Source: Tubulanus polymorphus
Lineage: Eukaryota > Nemertea > Palaeonemertea > Tubulaniformes > Tubulanidae
Length of the DNA: 64,000 nt
Assembly: GCF_964204645.1 (NCBI RefSeq)
Contig: NC_134035.1
Coordinates: forward strand, 1,812,001 to 1,876,000
Direction: 5' to 3'
Shown here: positions 43,549 to 55,888 of the stretch, piece after piece
How the letters are laid out: each line of letters begins with the position of its first letter
Position numbering within the stretch: the first letter of the stretch is position 1
Notes under the pieces: generated by a model
The model's input: the letters and a program-made list of their open reading frames with translations, nothing else
Databases searched by the model: none
What the model was told of the DNA's origin: nothing
Translations under genes and position numbers: made by a program

Positions 43549-46500
43549 ATGAGTATTAAAGCGTTTGAGCTGGTGGCTGCTTTAGAGCGCTCAAAATTAG
43601 CGTCGGAAAAGGCTCATATGCAGGTGAGAGAAGACGGAGAGAGATTCTGTCTGGGTCGAGAGATTTTCATTTCCGGGTTCATCAAAATATCATAATATTG
43701 TAAAAATTGGAGGCCTAAACAAGTTTAAAAATTCTATTACTACCGGAAACATGTTCTACCCCTGATCTTAGTTTATGAACAACATTCAGTTCATTCAATC
43801 ATCGATCATGTACATCCAATTCCAAGCGGTATCTGTTTCGGTTTAGTCTTTGGAAACCCGATTTCCCGAACGAAGAAAGTCCCATCAAAATGTAACAACT
43901 TTATGCTGATAACTAACCACTTAAACATTACAATTGTTGTTTCATGATTTTATTTTCTGAGTGTCTCAATTAATTGTGCTAAATTCATGATTTCCGCTTG
44001 TAAAAATTCCACCATTCTCTTAGTTAGTTACCTACTAATCAGTTGGTGGTAAGCTTTTTATAATCGGATGGGCTTATACCAATGGGCTTTTATGTCGTTT
44101 GTGAAAATATCCGATCGTGAAACTAAACCACAGTCAGGTTACTGACTTTAGGCCTACTAAGATGTTTCTGTCTTTAGCACATTCCTTAAAACTATCAGCA
44201 CATTGGAGTTGACTCCTGGCGCAGGAAAAGTTCTGTTCTTATTTGTATTTTTCCTTGTTGTTAATTTAGATTGAGTGCATCGAATGTTGTGGAAAAAATC
44301 TTTACATCGGCACAAGTGAATGGTGAGTATTAAGAGGATAGAAATAGGCTGTAAAGCCTCCAATGGATCCATCAATTGAAAACTCCTGAAAACAAGAGTC
44401 CCCCGGTCATGCTTATTACCGAGATGATCTCGGTAAAATACGTCATCTCACTAATAAGGATGACCCGAGCCCCCTCCCCTCCTGAAAACAAGAGCCCCCT
44501 CCCCTCCTGAAAACAAGTGCCCCCTCCCCTCCTGAAAACAAGAGCCCCCTCCCCTCCTGAAAACAAGAGCCCCTCCCTCCTGAAAACAAGAGCCCCCTCC
44601 CCTCCTGAAAACAAGAGCCCCCTCCCCTCCTGAAAATAATAGCCCCCCTCCCCTCCTGAAAACAAGAGTCCCTCCCCTCCTGAAAACAATAGCCCCCCCT
44701 CCCCTCCTGAAAACAAGAGTCCCTCCCCTCCTGTAAACAATAGCCCCCTCCCTTCCTTGTGCGATTCTGTTGATTTTGTATTATTTTACAGTTTCGTAAT
44801 GCATTACGGCATCGAAGAGAGGCAACATACGAACGGTCGCACGAGTTACCACGTCGAGAAAAAAGGTCACAAGTACTTAGCCGTGGTAAATATAGAAAAA
44901 AATGATGTTATATCACTCGTTATTAACTCTCTGTCCAACCCACTGATCAAATAGCAAATAGCAGACGAAATGTATTTTTTTATAGAAAAAACCTGTGGTT
45001 CAACTGAAGGCGGCGATAGCCCTGAATAGAATACTAGTGCTGTGCGATAATACGCTGAATCTGTTGAATATGCTCGACTTGGAGGTAAATATTTGAATCA
45101 TTACTATCAAAAATATCGATAACTGTCTTTCAAAATTCTCAAAATGATTAGAAGATTTGCTAACAATTTTTCTCAAACGGGCTTCACTTACCACCAGCAT
45201 TAGGAAATGAATTTGGAAGTTGGTGGAATTCACAGCAAGGGTTTAATTATATTTTTTTCGTTTCCGTTGTAAGCCAATCGTCAGCGGTGCTAAAATAAAA
45301 GGAGTGACATCGTTTTGTATGAACCACAACCCAACGACGAGAAACAACTTACTGAGTGTCGAGGTAAAACTGAACATTTCACTTTGCTTGCATTGATAAT
45401 TGGATTCTCTATCTCATAATGATGAGCTACAGTTGGTTAAGTGATAATCAGTGGATAGTTGACATAGTGACAATTAAAAGTTCATTGTTACTATGGGCCC
45501 AGTTCCACATTTGTGAGTTAGTGTTAACTGTGAGTTAAAGTTAGTTCATTTTCGATGATTTAACTCAGAGTTAAATCTTAACTCAGAACTGTGGAACTGG
45601 ACCATGGTGTTTATCCGCTTTTGAGCTACTGGCTGAGAGCGCTAAATCCAGCCAGGCTGATCAACGCGCTGGATTATTTTATTCCATGAACGATTTATTT
45701 TATTTCTTCCAGATCGCCGTTGCCCTGAAAAGAAAGTGCGTGCAAATTTATACGGTGACGCAAGATAAAGTCGTCCACATGAGAGACGTCAATTTACCGG
45801 AGCTTCCCTTAACGATGGTACGTACTACGTGATATTCACTCTAACTCGGGCCTTGGTCGGAATTGGTAAAATCTCGGAAATGTTGATTGTGGAAACTGAA
45901 TTTTGAGGCATTCAAGATTTAAGATGTCTAAACCCTGGCTAATTAAGCCATGAAGGATAATGATTTGCTTATCAAGCCACATCCACCGAAATGGTTTACC
46001 GAGATAAACACTACTGATTTAATAGGATTATGACTGTAATTGGGATATGAAAGTGATGCAGACGCTTCCTCAAAATATGAAATTTTCTTCTTTAAAACTC
46101 CATGGTCCAGTTCCACAGTTCTGAGTTAAGATTTGACTCTGGGTTTAAACATTGAAAATGAACTAACTTCAACTCAGAGTTAACTCTAACTCACAACTGT
46201 GGAACTGCGTCCTTATATCCAGGATTGACCAATCTGTTGGCACCCTGATAAATTCAATCAAATAGGTTGAGAGAAAATCATCCCCAGTTTCAACATAATT
46301 GAGAAGATTCAAACTTTGAAACTGTTGAACAGGGCCCAGTTTCACAAAAAGGTTTAACTCTTAAATCGATTTAATTTCTTCATTAATTCAGTTTATCTTA
46401 AATCGATTTAGGCTTTAATCCTTTTTTGTGAAACTGGGCCCTGGATCGTGGAGACGCGATAGATTAATCTCGTTCTCGTTTCACAGGCCGTCGATGGATT

Positions 46501-49500
46501 TTCTGTATGCGTTGCGTGTACGAGTCACTATTTGATAGCTAACTACGACACCGGTCAAATGCAGGATCTGTTCCCGTACGAGAGCGAATTCACTACACCT
46601 ATCACACTGAGAATCAGTCGGGTAAGTCCTAATATCACTTACTCGTATAGAGGCATCCTCCATTGAATAAACCCTGAGCGATCAACCATTCCATTAGGTG
46701 GCGTGAAAAATAAGTTTCGATGGCATGCGTATCACTTTTTACATAATCGATAGTTACTTAAACTAGGCCATAGTTTTCGCACGATGCACACTTGACTTCA
46801 AACAGACGTAGTTCATACATCGGTTATGGGTCGGTCGGCTGTTGTTATCAAAAATAAAATTTATCTCAATGAATCCCAGAAAAAGTTTTCACTGGCTCGG
46901 TACTTTCGATGTTGGGTCGGTCGGGTTACGATGAACAGACCATTATTTTGGGATGGCCTAATCGAATGTTTAGTTTTGGTTATTTAATATATTTGTAGGA
47001 GGAGTTTTTGCTGAGCGGTCCGAGTGCGTTGGGAATGTTCGTGACGTCTGCTGGTATCTCGCAGCGTCCGCCGTTACAATGGGGCGATCGATTGACCTCT
47101 ATCGCTTACCATCAGCCGTATATACTAGCATTAAATGACGAATTCATTACTATTCACAGGTGACTATCAATTATTCCTAACTCTAGTCATAAGTCGCTTC
47201 TTTCAATTGGCCACAAGTGAAACTGAGAGCGTTTGAAATTCATCATTCGGTCAGTTTGTATAATTGTGAATACTCCACTGATTGATGATTGAAATCAGTT
47301 GGGTTTAAAGTTACTTCGTATCATTGCTTCAACTGCCTTCAAAATCAATCATAAAACGATGTTTTAAGTGAAACTGAAGTCAGTTTGAAAGTAGCAGTTT
47401 GTATCGATGTGAATATTCTTCTTCAGACCGAGATTAGAATCAGTTGTGCTTTAACAGCGAAGTTAATCATAGCTTAAAGCTGTGTTTTGGTTTGAATAGT
47501 GGATTCAAGATAATATCTATCATGGGTATCACGTTGATTGGCATTCTGAAACATGGAAGGGCGTCTCTGAGTTGGTCATGGTTTTGGTATCAGCTTATGA
47601 ATAAAGTCTTCGTTTCGTATTTTGTAGTATTATCGACCAACAGCAAAAACAAACAATACCTTTCCAAGGCGGTGTGTTCCTGGGCGTGTTCGAAGATAAG
47701 ATATTGGTCGCGTCGAGTAAAGAGATCTACGCCCTAGTGCCGGTCGCCTGGGAGAAACAGATACAGAGTCTACTGGTGGATAAACGTGTATCAGAGGCGT
47801 TGGATCTGGCTAAAACTGCTCGCAAGTCGGCCAGTAATAGGGAGAATTTCATGAAGGTATTTGAATGTATGAGTATCTGGCATCGGATATGATGTCAGGG
47901 TTCGTGCATTTTTTTGATAGAAATCTGAATTTCATATCAGGAAATTTTAGATCGGGGAATTCGGGATAGAGAGATTCGCAGAGGAACTCTGATATGAACA
48001 AACTATAAGTTTTGATAAACAGAAAACTGAAACAAACTAGATTAACCTAAGTTAACCTATAAATTACTATCTGTATTGTTTTACTTATTTCCAATGTTTT
48101 GCCTGTAGACCAAAAGGTTAACCGGTGAATACGTCAGAATCTCTGGCGATATCTAAATATGATTAATTTTCTTTTAGTTGTATAAACGTATCCAACAACA
48201 AGCAGGATTTATCGAGTTTTGCGAGAGACATTTCGACGAAGCGACCGAACTATTCATCAGCGGTAAAATAGACGTTCGCGAGGTGAGTTCTATTTCTATT
48301 GTTTGGACATGTTTCCGAGGGAGAGGCATTCGTTATGATTCAGCCAAGTTTTTGAGTGAAACTAAGAGCTTTTGAAAGTCGCCTCCTGCGCACGGTTTGT
48401 ATCGATATGAATATTCTTCGGACCGAGTTCATCCTGGATGGTTGAAATCAGATGTGTTCAAAGAAAGTTACGTCGTATCTTTGGTTTAATTGTCTTCAAA
48501 ATCATGTGATCTTAGCTTGAAGCCACATTTTAAGCGAAACTAAGAGCGTTTGAAAGTCGTCATTCAGAACACAGTTTATATCAATGTGAATATTCTTTAG
48601 ACGGTTATGAACGATTGTAAGAAAGATGTGGAAAATGAAATTGGGAGACCCAAACAAACCCTTTGGGTGGCTCCAAGTGGACTTATCAGTTATAATGGAA
48701 ATACAGTTGGTTGAATTTGTGTATTATTTCTCTCTTTTCAGATTATCACTCTGTATCCGGGCTTACTGCCGTTGAGTTCGAATTTCACGCGCGTCGTGCC
48801 CGCGCTTCACGACATCGCCGACATCAATCAGTATTGCCGCGGCGACCAATCGATGATCAAAGAGTACAAACGATACGCGATGAATTTCCTCGAGAAAATC
48901 CGCGCGCGCGACCTCGCCAAACACTGCCAGAAAGAGGTTGACTCGGCGCTGTTGAAGCTGTACGCCGAGATGGAGTCGCCCGAGTTGATCGCGTTGATCG
49001 CGACGGAGCACGCCTGCGATATGAAGGACTCGGAACAGTATCTGATCAGTTTCGGTCGGTTCAACGCGCTCGGGTTGATGTACCGGTTTCAAGGCAATTA
49101 CGACCGCGCGATGCAAGTTTGGGCGAAGTAAGTGCTGCGTTTATTGGGAAGTAAATATGAACTGAAAACGAAACGAAATGTAAGAAACGAGATGTAAGAA
49201 AAAAAATAACAGTTGTTTGTATTGATATTGCGGTTTCATCTCATCGATACTCAACTGGGTTCGGGGGCTAACTAAATTCATTATCAATTGAGTTAGCTAA
49301 ATTCATTATCAATTGAGTTAGCTAAATTCATTATCAATTGAGTTAGCCCACGGGTTTAAGGTAATACTGGTCTATAAAACCGGGCCCTGTTGTATAAATT
49401 GATATCGTGGGTTTCTCTCAATGATATTCGTCAAGACTGGAAATAGTCTCGACTATTTACAACAGTAAAACTAATTAAAACTGTAAACATTGCCTAATTT

Positions 49501-52500
49501 GGACATGGCCAACTTGGACTTTTGAATAATTTAGAGAAAAAAAATTTAGATTTAGATTTCTGATCTTATTTGTCTGAGGTTTACTGTTGTATTCCAAAAG
49601 TGTTTGTTTCCTATATAATAATGATATATATTGTTGTTGATCTGTTTTAGAATCGTGGATGGTGAATATTCTGACGAATCGTTCTTAGGTTTGGATTTTA
49701 TCATCGAATTCCTCGCAAAGTAAGCACTGCCAGGGGTCAGTAGTTGCTCAACAGTTAGTTAAAGATTACCGACGGATAATAACTGTAACCAGGAGTTACT
49801 ATATATATTGTATATTCTATTCCAGTGTTGTGTTTTGTATTTTGTTGTCGGTATTGGGAATTTAGATTTGGAGGACCCTACCACACGGTGGCCAATAACA
49901 TCTGGCAAGTGTGGGTTACATAACCATAGTACCAATGAAGTTTTAATTGTTATTATGTCAACTATCCACTGGTTAATTCTAACCAACTATCGAGCAACTG
50001 GCCCCAGTAGAATAACCTTACACCGGTATCAAAGCTTCTAACTACGTTTTTTTTTGCGGTGATTAGAATGTCCTGATATTAACTCGCTCGGTTACACGGT
50101 GATTGTCCGTTCTAATTTCAGTTTGGAAGATCATGAAGTTGTGTGGAAATACGCCGATTGGGTGCTGGATAAAGATGAGAACAAAGGCGTTAAAGTAAGC
50201 TTTATCCAATAAATCAAAGTTAGATCCTATGTGAGATTTGTGTTTATTATTTTTTTTTTTTTCTATTTTCAGATATTCACCGAGCGACCGGCCTCGGAAA
50301 CCGGCGGCGATAAATTACAACCAGACGCCGTCATTGATTATCTGCATCGTTTCCCGTCTGCCGTCATCGAGTATCTGGAATATCTAGTGTTCACTCAAAA
50401 ACTAGAGGTAAACTCTCGCCAGACCATTAAACTTTTTAGTGCGGCGTATAAATCGGTGGTGGACTTAGCTTGTACACAGTAGACTTTGCTAACGCAGTTG
50501 AATATTAGTAACTAATGATACATTGTACCGCGGTGTAGACACAACGCCTGTTGCTTATACACTGCGATGGAATTTGAAAAAAGATTTCAAATCATCTCAG
50601 CGCTTATAAGGGTATTAATTAGACAGCACTGAAAGGTTAAGAGCGTTTGAAAGTTGTCATTCAGTCCCAGTTGGTATCAGTGGGCATATCCATCAGGCCA
50701 AATTTGTTGATGATTAAAATCACTTGTGTTCGAAGAAAGTTATACTGTATCATTGGTTGAAATTGTCTTCGAAATCAATCATAGCGTATAAAAAGCCATG
50801 TTTGAATGTTTGATAATCATCATTTCATTGGTCGAATCGTTCCACTTTCTAATGAAAATCATACAACGATGTTTTTGTTTTTATATTCGCAGAAAGAGAA
50901 ATACCACACTCATTTAGCCGTGCTATATCTAGAACAGGTGCTCGAAATAATGAAAAATCCAAACCACAATAAACAGGACTTAGATTTTGCCAGGTATGAT
51001 GATTAATATCACTTAGTCGACAAGGTTTATATTGTTTTCTGTTTTTAACCGAAATGGCGTCAGATATGATTTTGAAGATGTTAACTCAATGACTGCGTTA
51101 AGCCGCTGTCAGCAGCTCGCCGGTATTTACTGTTGAATACGCAAAGCCGCTGAGAGCTTTCATGGCGTTACAAATGTAAACACTGCCCTACGTTTGAACT
51201 ACATGTGATTTTAACCAATCAGAATGCAAGTAAACAATATTATCATAAATTATGTGAGGGAATTCCATGGAATCCCGTCTGCAACGCGTCATAGACACTA
51301 TTGATCATGGGAAGTACCAGAGGGGGAATCGCTTGTTAACCAAAATGGCGGAAATTCCGTATGCTGTGCGCGATTTGAAATATGGTTATTCCGGAGTGAA
51401 TGAGTTAAAATCGCTTAGATGATTTGGAATTCAGGAAAAATGCTAAAAAAACATTGAATACACGTGTCTCGGGAAGCAAACGCATTCTTTAACGTACTGG
51501 TTGCTTTGATTTTGAGTATTTTTTTCTTGTTCCAGGTCCAAGTTACAACAAATGCTACAACGATCAAATCTATACCGCATTCAGCTACTGCTTGGTAAAG
51601 TGAAAGAGACCGAGATGTACGCGGAAATGGCTATTTTATACGGAAAAGTAAGTAGACCTCATCGCGCAGACGCCCAGCTGCGGATCCGGGGATGTCTTAT
51701 CAGATACTTACGCAAGATGCTCGAAAGTGGCCCTTTTAAAATAAAGGCAAATTTAGTTGTAAAGAAATCTAAAATTCCACAATAGTTCAGCCAAAGATGT
51801 AAAGCTCTTGAGAAGAAGTTTTTATATATTTGAGCAACGTTTAAAATATATGAAAAACATAATAGTAACTAAATCTGAGGCAATTAGAAATCTTCTCTTA
51901 GGCTATGACTAAATCCGTACTTTCCCGACCAAGATATTTTAGGTAGTGTCTAGGATAAAAATTGGGTAAGAAAACCAAAGAATAACCAAGATAAAATGTA
52001 CTGATTTATGAGGAGTCTACGGTAATTGGGATAAATTCAGAAGCTCAAAATCTGGAATTATCTCCTTTAAAATTGCTTATATCCAGGAGTAACAGATCTG
52101 TACCTGAGACCTTATTCGTATTTGATCTCTATTTCTCGCAGCTAGAAGAACACGATAAAGCCATACGTATTCTCGTGCATAAACTGAAAGATTACGCACG
52201 AGCCGAACGTTACTGCATCGTCAATTCCGACGGCAAAGATCATTCCTATCGGCGACGTTTATTCCAGATTCTACTCGGCGTCTACCTCGACCCTTCGTAC
52301 GAGTAAGTGATAGTTTTATACGTTCCTTGAAATACACGATCGGATCTATTGAACTGTGAGACTACAAGGAAACATTTCATAATAAGTACTTACACTTTCA
52401 TACCCTAGTGCTGGAGATAATTCCAACTCGGTGCGGTGTATAATCAGCATAACGATATAGTGTATCTACCTTAAAGTGCGGTGTATTGTCATGTCACTAA

Positions 52501-54572
52501 TATATGTAACTGGTGCTGTCATTTTTCATGAGATTTCAACTAACTGATAACTACATCGATACTGTACATCGCACCACCGGGTGAAAGCGATATAGAGTAG
52601 ATTATACATCGCATATCAGGGTGCGATCTAAGCACTTGTCCGATTGCCCGGGACAAGTATATTCTCATCAGGGCAAGTAGGTAATCATTATCACTCGTCC
52701 CCCGGGCTAGTGCAATTCTATGTCACAAAGCTTTTTTCCCACTCGATACAACGGATGATAGTGCCACCAATCGGCGGACTGCCTGTAAAGGGCAAGTATT
52801 TTTTGCAGGGGGCAAGCGAAATTTCAGCCCCCCCCCCAGGCAAGTGGCTTTCATTCCTTAGATCGGACCCTGGAAATACAGTTCCAAATGAAAACCGACT
52901 CGAAAAATCTCATGCACCATTTCTAACAGGGTGACTACATTTCTGGAAAACAGGACAAATGCAGGGAACTTATTTCTCTCTCTCTGGGGGATGCAGGGAA
53001 TTTGATAAATCTGTTTATTTTTTGCGAGCACGTTTTTTCGTGATTTATTTTTCGTTCCTGAATTATGTTCTACATCTCTATCATCAGAACATTACAACTT
53101 CGAAATCTTCATTTCATGTTGTTAAGGTTATATTCCTATAACAAATATATCGGAGCCAAAAGTCGAAATATTTACATAGTGTACATTGACTCACACAGAT
53201 CCACTTACATAAGGTGTACTAGGTATAAATGTATATGAAGATTATAAAAACAGTTTTTACCGCATGATAAAAAGATCAATCTGTGATAATAGGTTGTTGA
53301 TAGGTTCTCTAATCCCGGTGGTCGGTTATTTGTTTCAGACGTAGTGATCTACTCATATCTCCTGCCATTTCGCTGCTTAATAATTGCGAATCAGAATTCG
53401 ATTCTATTAAGGTAGTTATAACTTCTATTAAACTGAGCAAAAAACTGGTTCAGAACAGTTTATCCTATTCACCTTGGACCCAATTCCACAGTTCTGAAGA
53501 ACGGAGAACGGCTTTTCATTTTAGTATAATTATGAATCCTAATTCAAACTGATTATCATGTTTACTATAGTGAGCTGATATTAATCTCACTGTAGATAGA
53601 GTTAACAAATAAAAACCCACAGTGGGTATATAGAAAAGTTTTATTTTCTTACAGTTTCGGGTTACTTATTTAATTATCTTATTATTATTATTAATATTAA
53701 TTATTAGTTATTTATTATGTCGTTATGTTTCGTAGATTTTACAACTCTTGCCGGACGACTGGTCGGTCGGTTTGCTGTCGCAGTTTTTAACGCAGTCCGT
53801 GCGATTGAGTTTGAATCGATGTCGTACGACGCGCGTCGAACGAATGTTGGCGCGCGGTGAAAATCTACAAGTCAAACAGCAGACGTTAGAAATGTGCAAA
53901 GGACCAATCGTTCTCAAGGATGATCGGTACGTATAACAGCACAAATTTATCTATACTTATTACAGTGCGGAATAGGGTGACCACGATTCCCTAGGTACGA
54001 CATATCCAAAAAAATGCAATGTTAACTAATAATTTCAGAGTTCGAGCCTGAGCCATAGAACCGTTGTCGTCCATCGCTTGTTTAAACCTTTCAGTGCGTC
54101 TACACCGCAGTGCGGTGTATAAATCGGTGATGAATTTTGCTAGTACACCGCGCTGCAGTGTATTGATTTAATTAGTAATCAGTAATTATCTCTCTTGAAA
54201 GATGGTAGCACCTGTCAAACATAGTGAAATACTAGTAACTAAGGATACACGCACTATAGTGGCATTTCCGTTATTCAACGCACTAGGAAGGAATTTTCCA
54301 AAATTTTCACATTTTCTCAAGCACTATAGGGTATTAATTGGTCAGCACGCAAAGGGTTAATTAGTTGTTTTTGGTATTATTTCAGACGATGCGCTGTGTG
54401 CGGTCACGCGTTCAACGACTCTACGTTCGTACGTTATCCGAACGGAGTCATCGCTCATATTCACTGCGCTAAAAATCGATACGTCTGCCCGGTGACCGGG
54501 AGATTATTCAGCTCGCATCGACGAGATTCGTCCTCGTCGTCGTCATCTACGAGTAGTGACCACAAGACTTGA
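43549..54572 (+). CDS. TGFBRAP1: TGFBRAP1 / Vps3-like CORVET tethering subunit
   Basis: Tethers early endosomes through the CORVET complex; in vertebrates it also binds TGF-beta receptors. Twenty exons, 877 aa (human about 860): 43549-43623, 44270-44322, 44792-44885, 44986-45084, 45274-45363, 45713-45817, 46487-46621, 46999-47159, 47628-47856, 48178-48282, 48742-49127, 49651-49719, 50122-50194, 50273-50407, 50893-50993, 51536-51647, 52142-52302, 53339-53411, 53736-53926, 54386-54572. Phase holds at every join. It starts MSIKAFELV as in the human protein. An N-terminal CNH domain fills about residues 20-300 (VLCDNTLNLLNML, AVDGFSVCV, SGPSALGMFV). A helical clathrin-heavy-chain-like region follows (QQQAGFIEF, EKYHTHLAVLYLEQVL). 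The C-terminus is a Vps39-type zinc finger (C818, C821, H840/H842, C843, C850; FVRYPNGVIAHIHC) with a Ser-rich tail. Signals near 55883 may end the transcript. Confidence 0.96.
44020..44150. repeat. Dispersed repeat, inverted partner at 56437-56560
   Basis: GGTGGTAAGCTTTTTATAATCGGATGGGCTTATACCA and CGATCGTGAAACTAAACCACAG are found reverse-complemented at 56437-56560. It lies in TGFBRAP1 intron 1. Confidence 0.7.
44465..44757. repeat. 25-bp minisatellite in TGFBRAP1 intron 2
   Basis: About eleven copies of a C-rich unit, CCCCCTCCCCTCCTGAAAAC followed by AAGAG, with small length variants. A 122-codon minus-strand frame rich in FSGGEG is produced by the repeat and is not a gene. Confidence 0.85.
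45424..45639. mobile_element. P1 element interrupted by a P2 element
   Basis: P1 text (TGGATAGTTGACATAGTGAC..GTTACTATGG) stops at 45496 and resumes after 45607 with TGTTTATCCGC..TTGAGC. Between them is a P2 palindrome. ATGG flanks the insert on both sides (45493-45496 and 45604-45607), consistent with a 4-base target duplication. Confidence 0.7.
45497..45603. mobile_element. Palindromic element, family P2 (nested in P1)
   Basis: Ends GGCCCAGTTCCACATTTGTG and CAGAACTGTGGAACTGGACC are inverted complements. The second full copy is at 46104-46212; a partial one is near 53467-53500. Confidence 0.7.
46104..46212. mobile_element. Palindromic element, family P2
   Basis: GGTCCAGTTCCACAGTTCTG to CACAACTGTGGAACTGCGTCC, in TGFBRAP1 intron 6. 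Confidence 0.65.
46332..46441. mobile_element. Palindromic element, family P3
   Basis: GGGCCCAGTTTCACAAAAAG to TTTTTGTGAAACTGGGCCC, nearly perfect terminal inversion. Inner text TTAAATCGATTTA is itself palindromic and also occurs near 36035-36065. Confidence 0.75.
47210..47500. repeat. Intronic repeat (GTGAAACTRAGAGCGTTTGAAAG type), intron 8
   Basis: Two diverged units in this intron. The same unit recurs in intron 10 (48350-48610, two units) and intron 14 (50636-50800, one unit). Shared text includes GAGCGTTTGAAAGT, TGTATCRATGTGAATATTC and AATTGTCTTCRAAATCA. Confidence 0.65.
48350..48610. repeat. Intronic repeat, same family as 47210-47500, intron 10
   Basis: Two units, starting near 48354 and 48534. 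High similarity to the units in introns 8 and 14. Confidence 0.65.
49266..49345. repeat. 25-bp tandem repeat, three copies
   Basis: GAGTTAGCTAAATTCATTAT plus CAATT repeated with exact 25-base spacing (AGTTAGC at 49291 and 49316). In TGFBRAP1 intron 11. Confidence 0.85.
49733..50008. mobile_element. P1 element carrying an internal insertion
   Basis: P1 ends at both sides (GTTGCTCAACAGTTAGTTAA and CAACTATCGAGCAACTGGCC). About 125 bases of unrelated sequence lie within it (about 49790-49915). It occupies most of the intron between exons 12 and 13. Confidence 0.6.
50500..50640. mobile_element. Partial P5 element
   Basis: Shares ACTAATGATACA..GTGTAGAC and the end TTAGACAGCACTGAAAGGTT with the longer copies at 54084-54361 and 58711-58988. 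Confidence 0.5.
50636..50800. repeat. Intronic repeat, same family as 47210-47500, intron 14
   Basis: One unit, AAGAGCGTTTGAAAGTTGTC through GTCTTCGAAATCAATCATAG, abutting the partial P5 element. Confidence 0.6.
52620..52870. mobile_element. Short element with GATCTAAG-type inverted ends
   Basis: Begins GATCTAAGCACTTGTCC and ends CAAGTGGCTTTCATTCCTTAGATC. A related but diverged stretch is at 37355-37510. It lies in TGFBRAP1 intron 17. Confidence 0.45.
54084..54361. mobile_element. P5 element
   Basis: Ends AACCTTTCAGTGCGTC and GTCAGCACGCAAAGGGTT are inverted complements. Internal text ATTATCTCTCTTGAAAGATG is shared with 58711-58988. It lies just before the last TGFBRAP1 exon. Confidence 0.6.
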
Positions 54573-54708
54573 TCTTACGCTCAGACAATAACTGACGATT
54601 ATAGATAGAAATGTGATTTTAATCGATAAAACCGCGTTGGCTTCGATGTCTTTCATTATATCGGTGAATTCAGGGGCGGATTTACGGGATGTGGTCTCGG
54701 CGGTCCAC

Positions 54709-54832
54709 GGGCTGAAGTTGCTCAAAAGTTGGTTTAAGAGGGTGAATACCATAGTAACAATGAACTTTTAATTGTCACTATGTCAACTATCCACTGGTTA
54801 ACTCGAACCAGCTTTTGAGCAACTGGTCTCAG
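54709..54832. mobile_element. Palindromic element, family P1
   Basis: GAAGTTGCTCAAAAGTTGGT to CCAGCTTTTGAGCAACTGGTC with the family core CAATGAACTTTTAATTGTCAC. Confidence 0.7.
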
Positions 54833-55196
54833 ACCCGTTGCCCTTTTCGTTAAGACAGATTCTAAAACCCTGCAAACTTGGACACTCATTCTCTCGCAAA
54901 TTGCAGACCCGAGATGGAGGGAATCGGATCGTGGCCTATGACATGGATGCTTTTCCGAGAAATGCCTTTTGCTTTTATTCTAGACTTTTCCTGGTCTGTG
55001 CCTGGAATCCGGTGTTTTTATTGCGCTTTATTAACAGTCTGATAAACGACTAGTCTCAGTTTCACAGAGCCTGTCGTTCGAGATTGAATTAAAACACTGG
55101 AAATGAACGTATTCTAACTCTATATATGGTCGGAGTCAGATTAAACTGACACCTGTGAATCCAGATCCCGCATCAATGGTCTGTAGCAAGTCTACT

Positions 55197-55510
55197 AAGC
55201 GTTAAGATAAAATCCCACTATTTACAGATTAAAAGAATTTAAAAACCAGGGGCCAGTTGCTCAAAAGTTGGTTAAAGATAACCGGCCATTAAATACCATA
55301 GTAACAATGAAATTTTAATTGTCGCCATATCAACTATCCACTGGTTAACTCTAACCAACTTTTGAGCAACCGGCCCCAGAATTTATTTATTAAATCTAAA
55401 ATATATAAAAGACACGACGTTTCGATCTCACCCTAGAGATCATCGTCAGGTGATTATATTATTTTTTTAAATTCTTTTAATCTGTAAATAGTGGGATTTT
55501 ATCTTATTAT
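55197..55510. mobile_element. Foldback element with a nested P1 copy
   Basis: AAGATAAAATCCCACTATTT..AAAGAATTTAAAA (55203-55247) is complemented by TTTAAATTCTTTTAATCTG..GGGATTTTATCTT (55468-55506). A P1 element occupies 55249-55377 directly inside the left arm. Confidence 0.65.
55249..55377. mobile_element. Palindromic element, family P1 (nested)
   Basis: A well preserved P1 copy: GGGGCCAGTTGCTCAAAAGT to ACTTTTGAGCAACCGGCCCC. Confidence 0.75.
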
Positions 55511-55719
55511 CCGTTCACCACGTTTGAGTGTGGTCATCGTTCTACTAAGCGTTAATTTTTGGGGAAACTTGTTTAGGCCCCGGTTTATGCTTAATTTTCA
55601 TAAATATGTCGATAATTGCTAAAAAGTGCTATTTATTGACTTATAAGTTATTTGAAATATTTTTGTTACAGCATTGATGATGGTGATACTAATCCTCAAA
55701 AACCAAGCCTACATCCAGT

Positions 55720-55800
55720 TCATTCAAGTACTAGGTAGGACATGTAAATTGTCCAGTGATTCACTGGACAATTTACATGTCCTACCTAGTACTTGAATGA
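55720..55800. repeat. Perfect 40-bp inverted repeat with 1-base loop
   Basis: 55720-55759 and 55761-55800 are exact reverse complements (TCATTCAAGTACTAGGTAGG at the outer left, CCTACCTAGTACTTGAATGA at the outer right), centred on T55760. Complementarity stops at once outside. A recent palindromic duplication or assembly artefact is as possible as a functional hairpin. Confidence 0.9.
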
Positions 55801-55882
55801 CCTATATGATTTGTCCATATGTTATTGTAATGGTTTGACAAAACATAAAGAGCAATGACAATGTCTATTATGGGAGCATTTC

Positions 55883-55888
55883 AATAAA
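55883..55888 (+). terminator. Candidate poly(A) signal for TGFBRAP1
   Basis: AATAAA about 1.3 kb beyond the stop codon, the clearest hexamer noticed in the 3' flank. The long distance and the repeats between make the assignment tentative. Confidence 0.25.

Noticed and set aside
44372-44740. Minus-strand open frame rich in FSGGEG
   Set aside because: Product of the C-rich 25-bp minisatellite inside a TGFBRAP1 intron.
48711-49116. Additional ORFs on both strands over TGFBRAP1 exon 11
   Set aside because: The plus-strand frame beginning IITLYPGLLPL matches TGFBRAP1 and joins neighbours in phase; the others are shadows in a CpG-rich exon.
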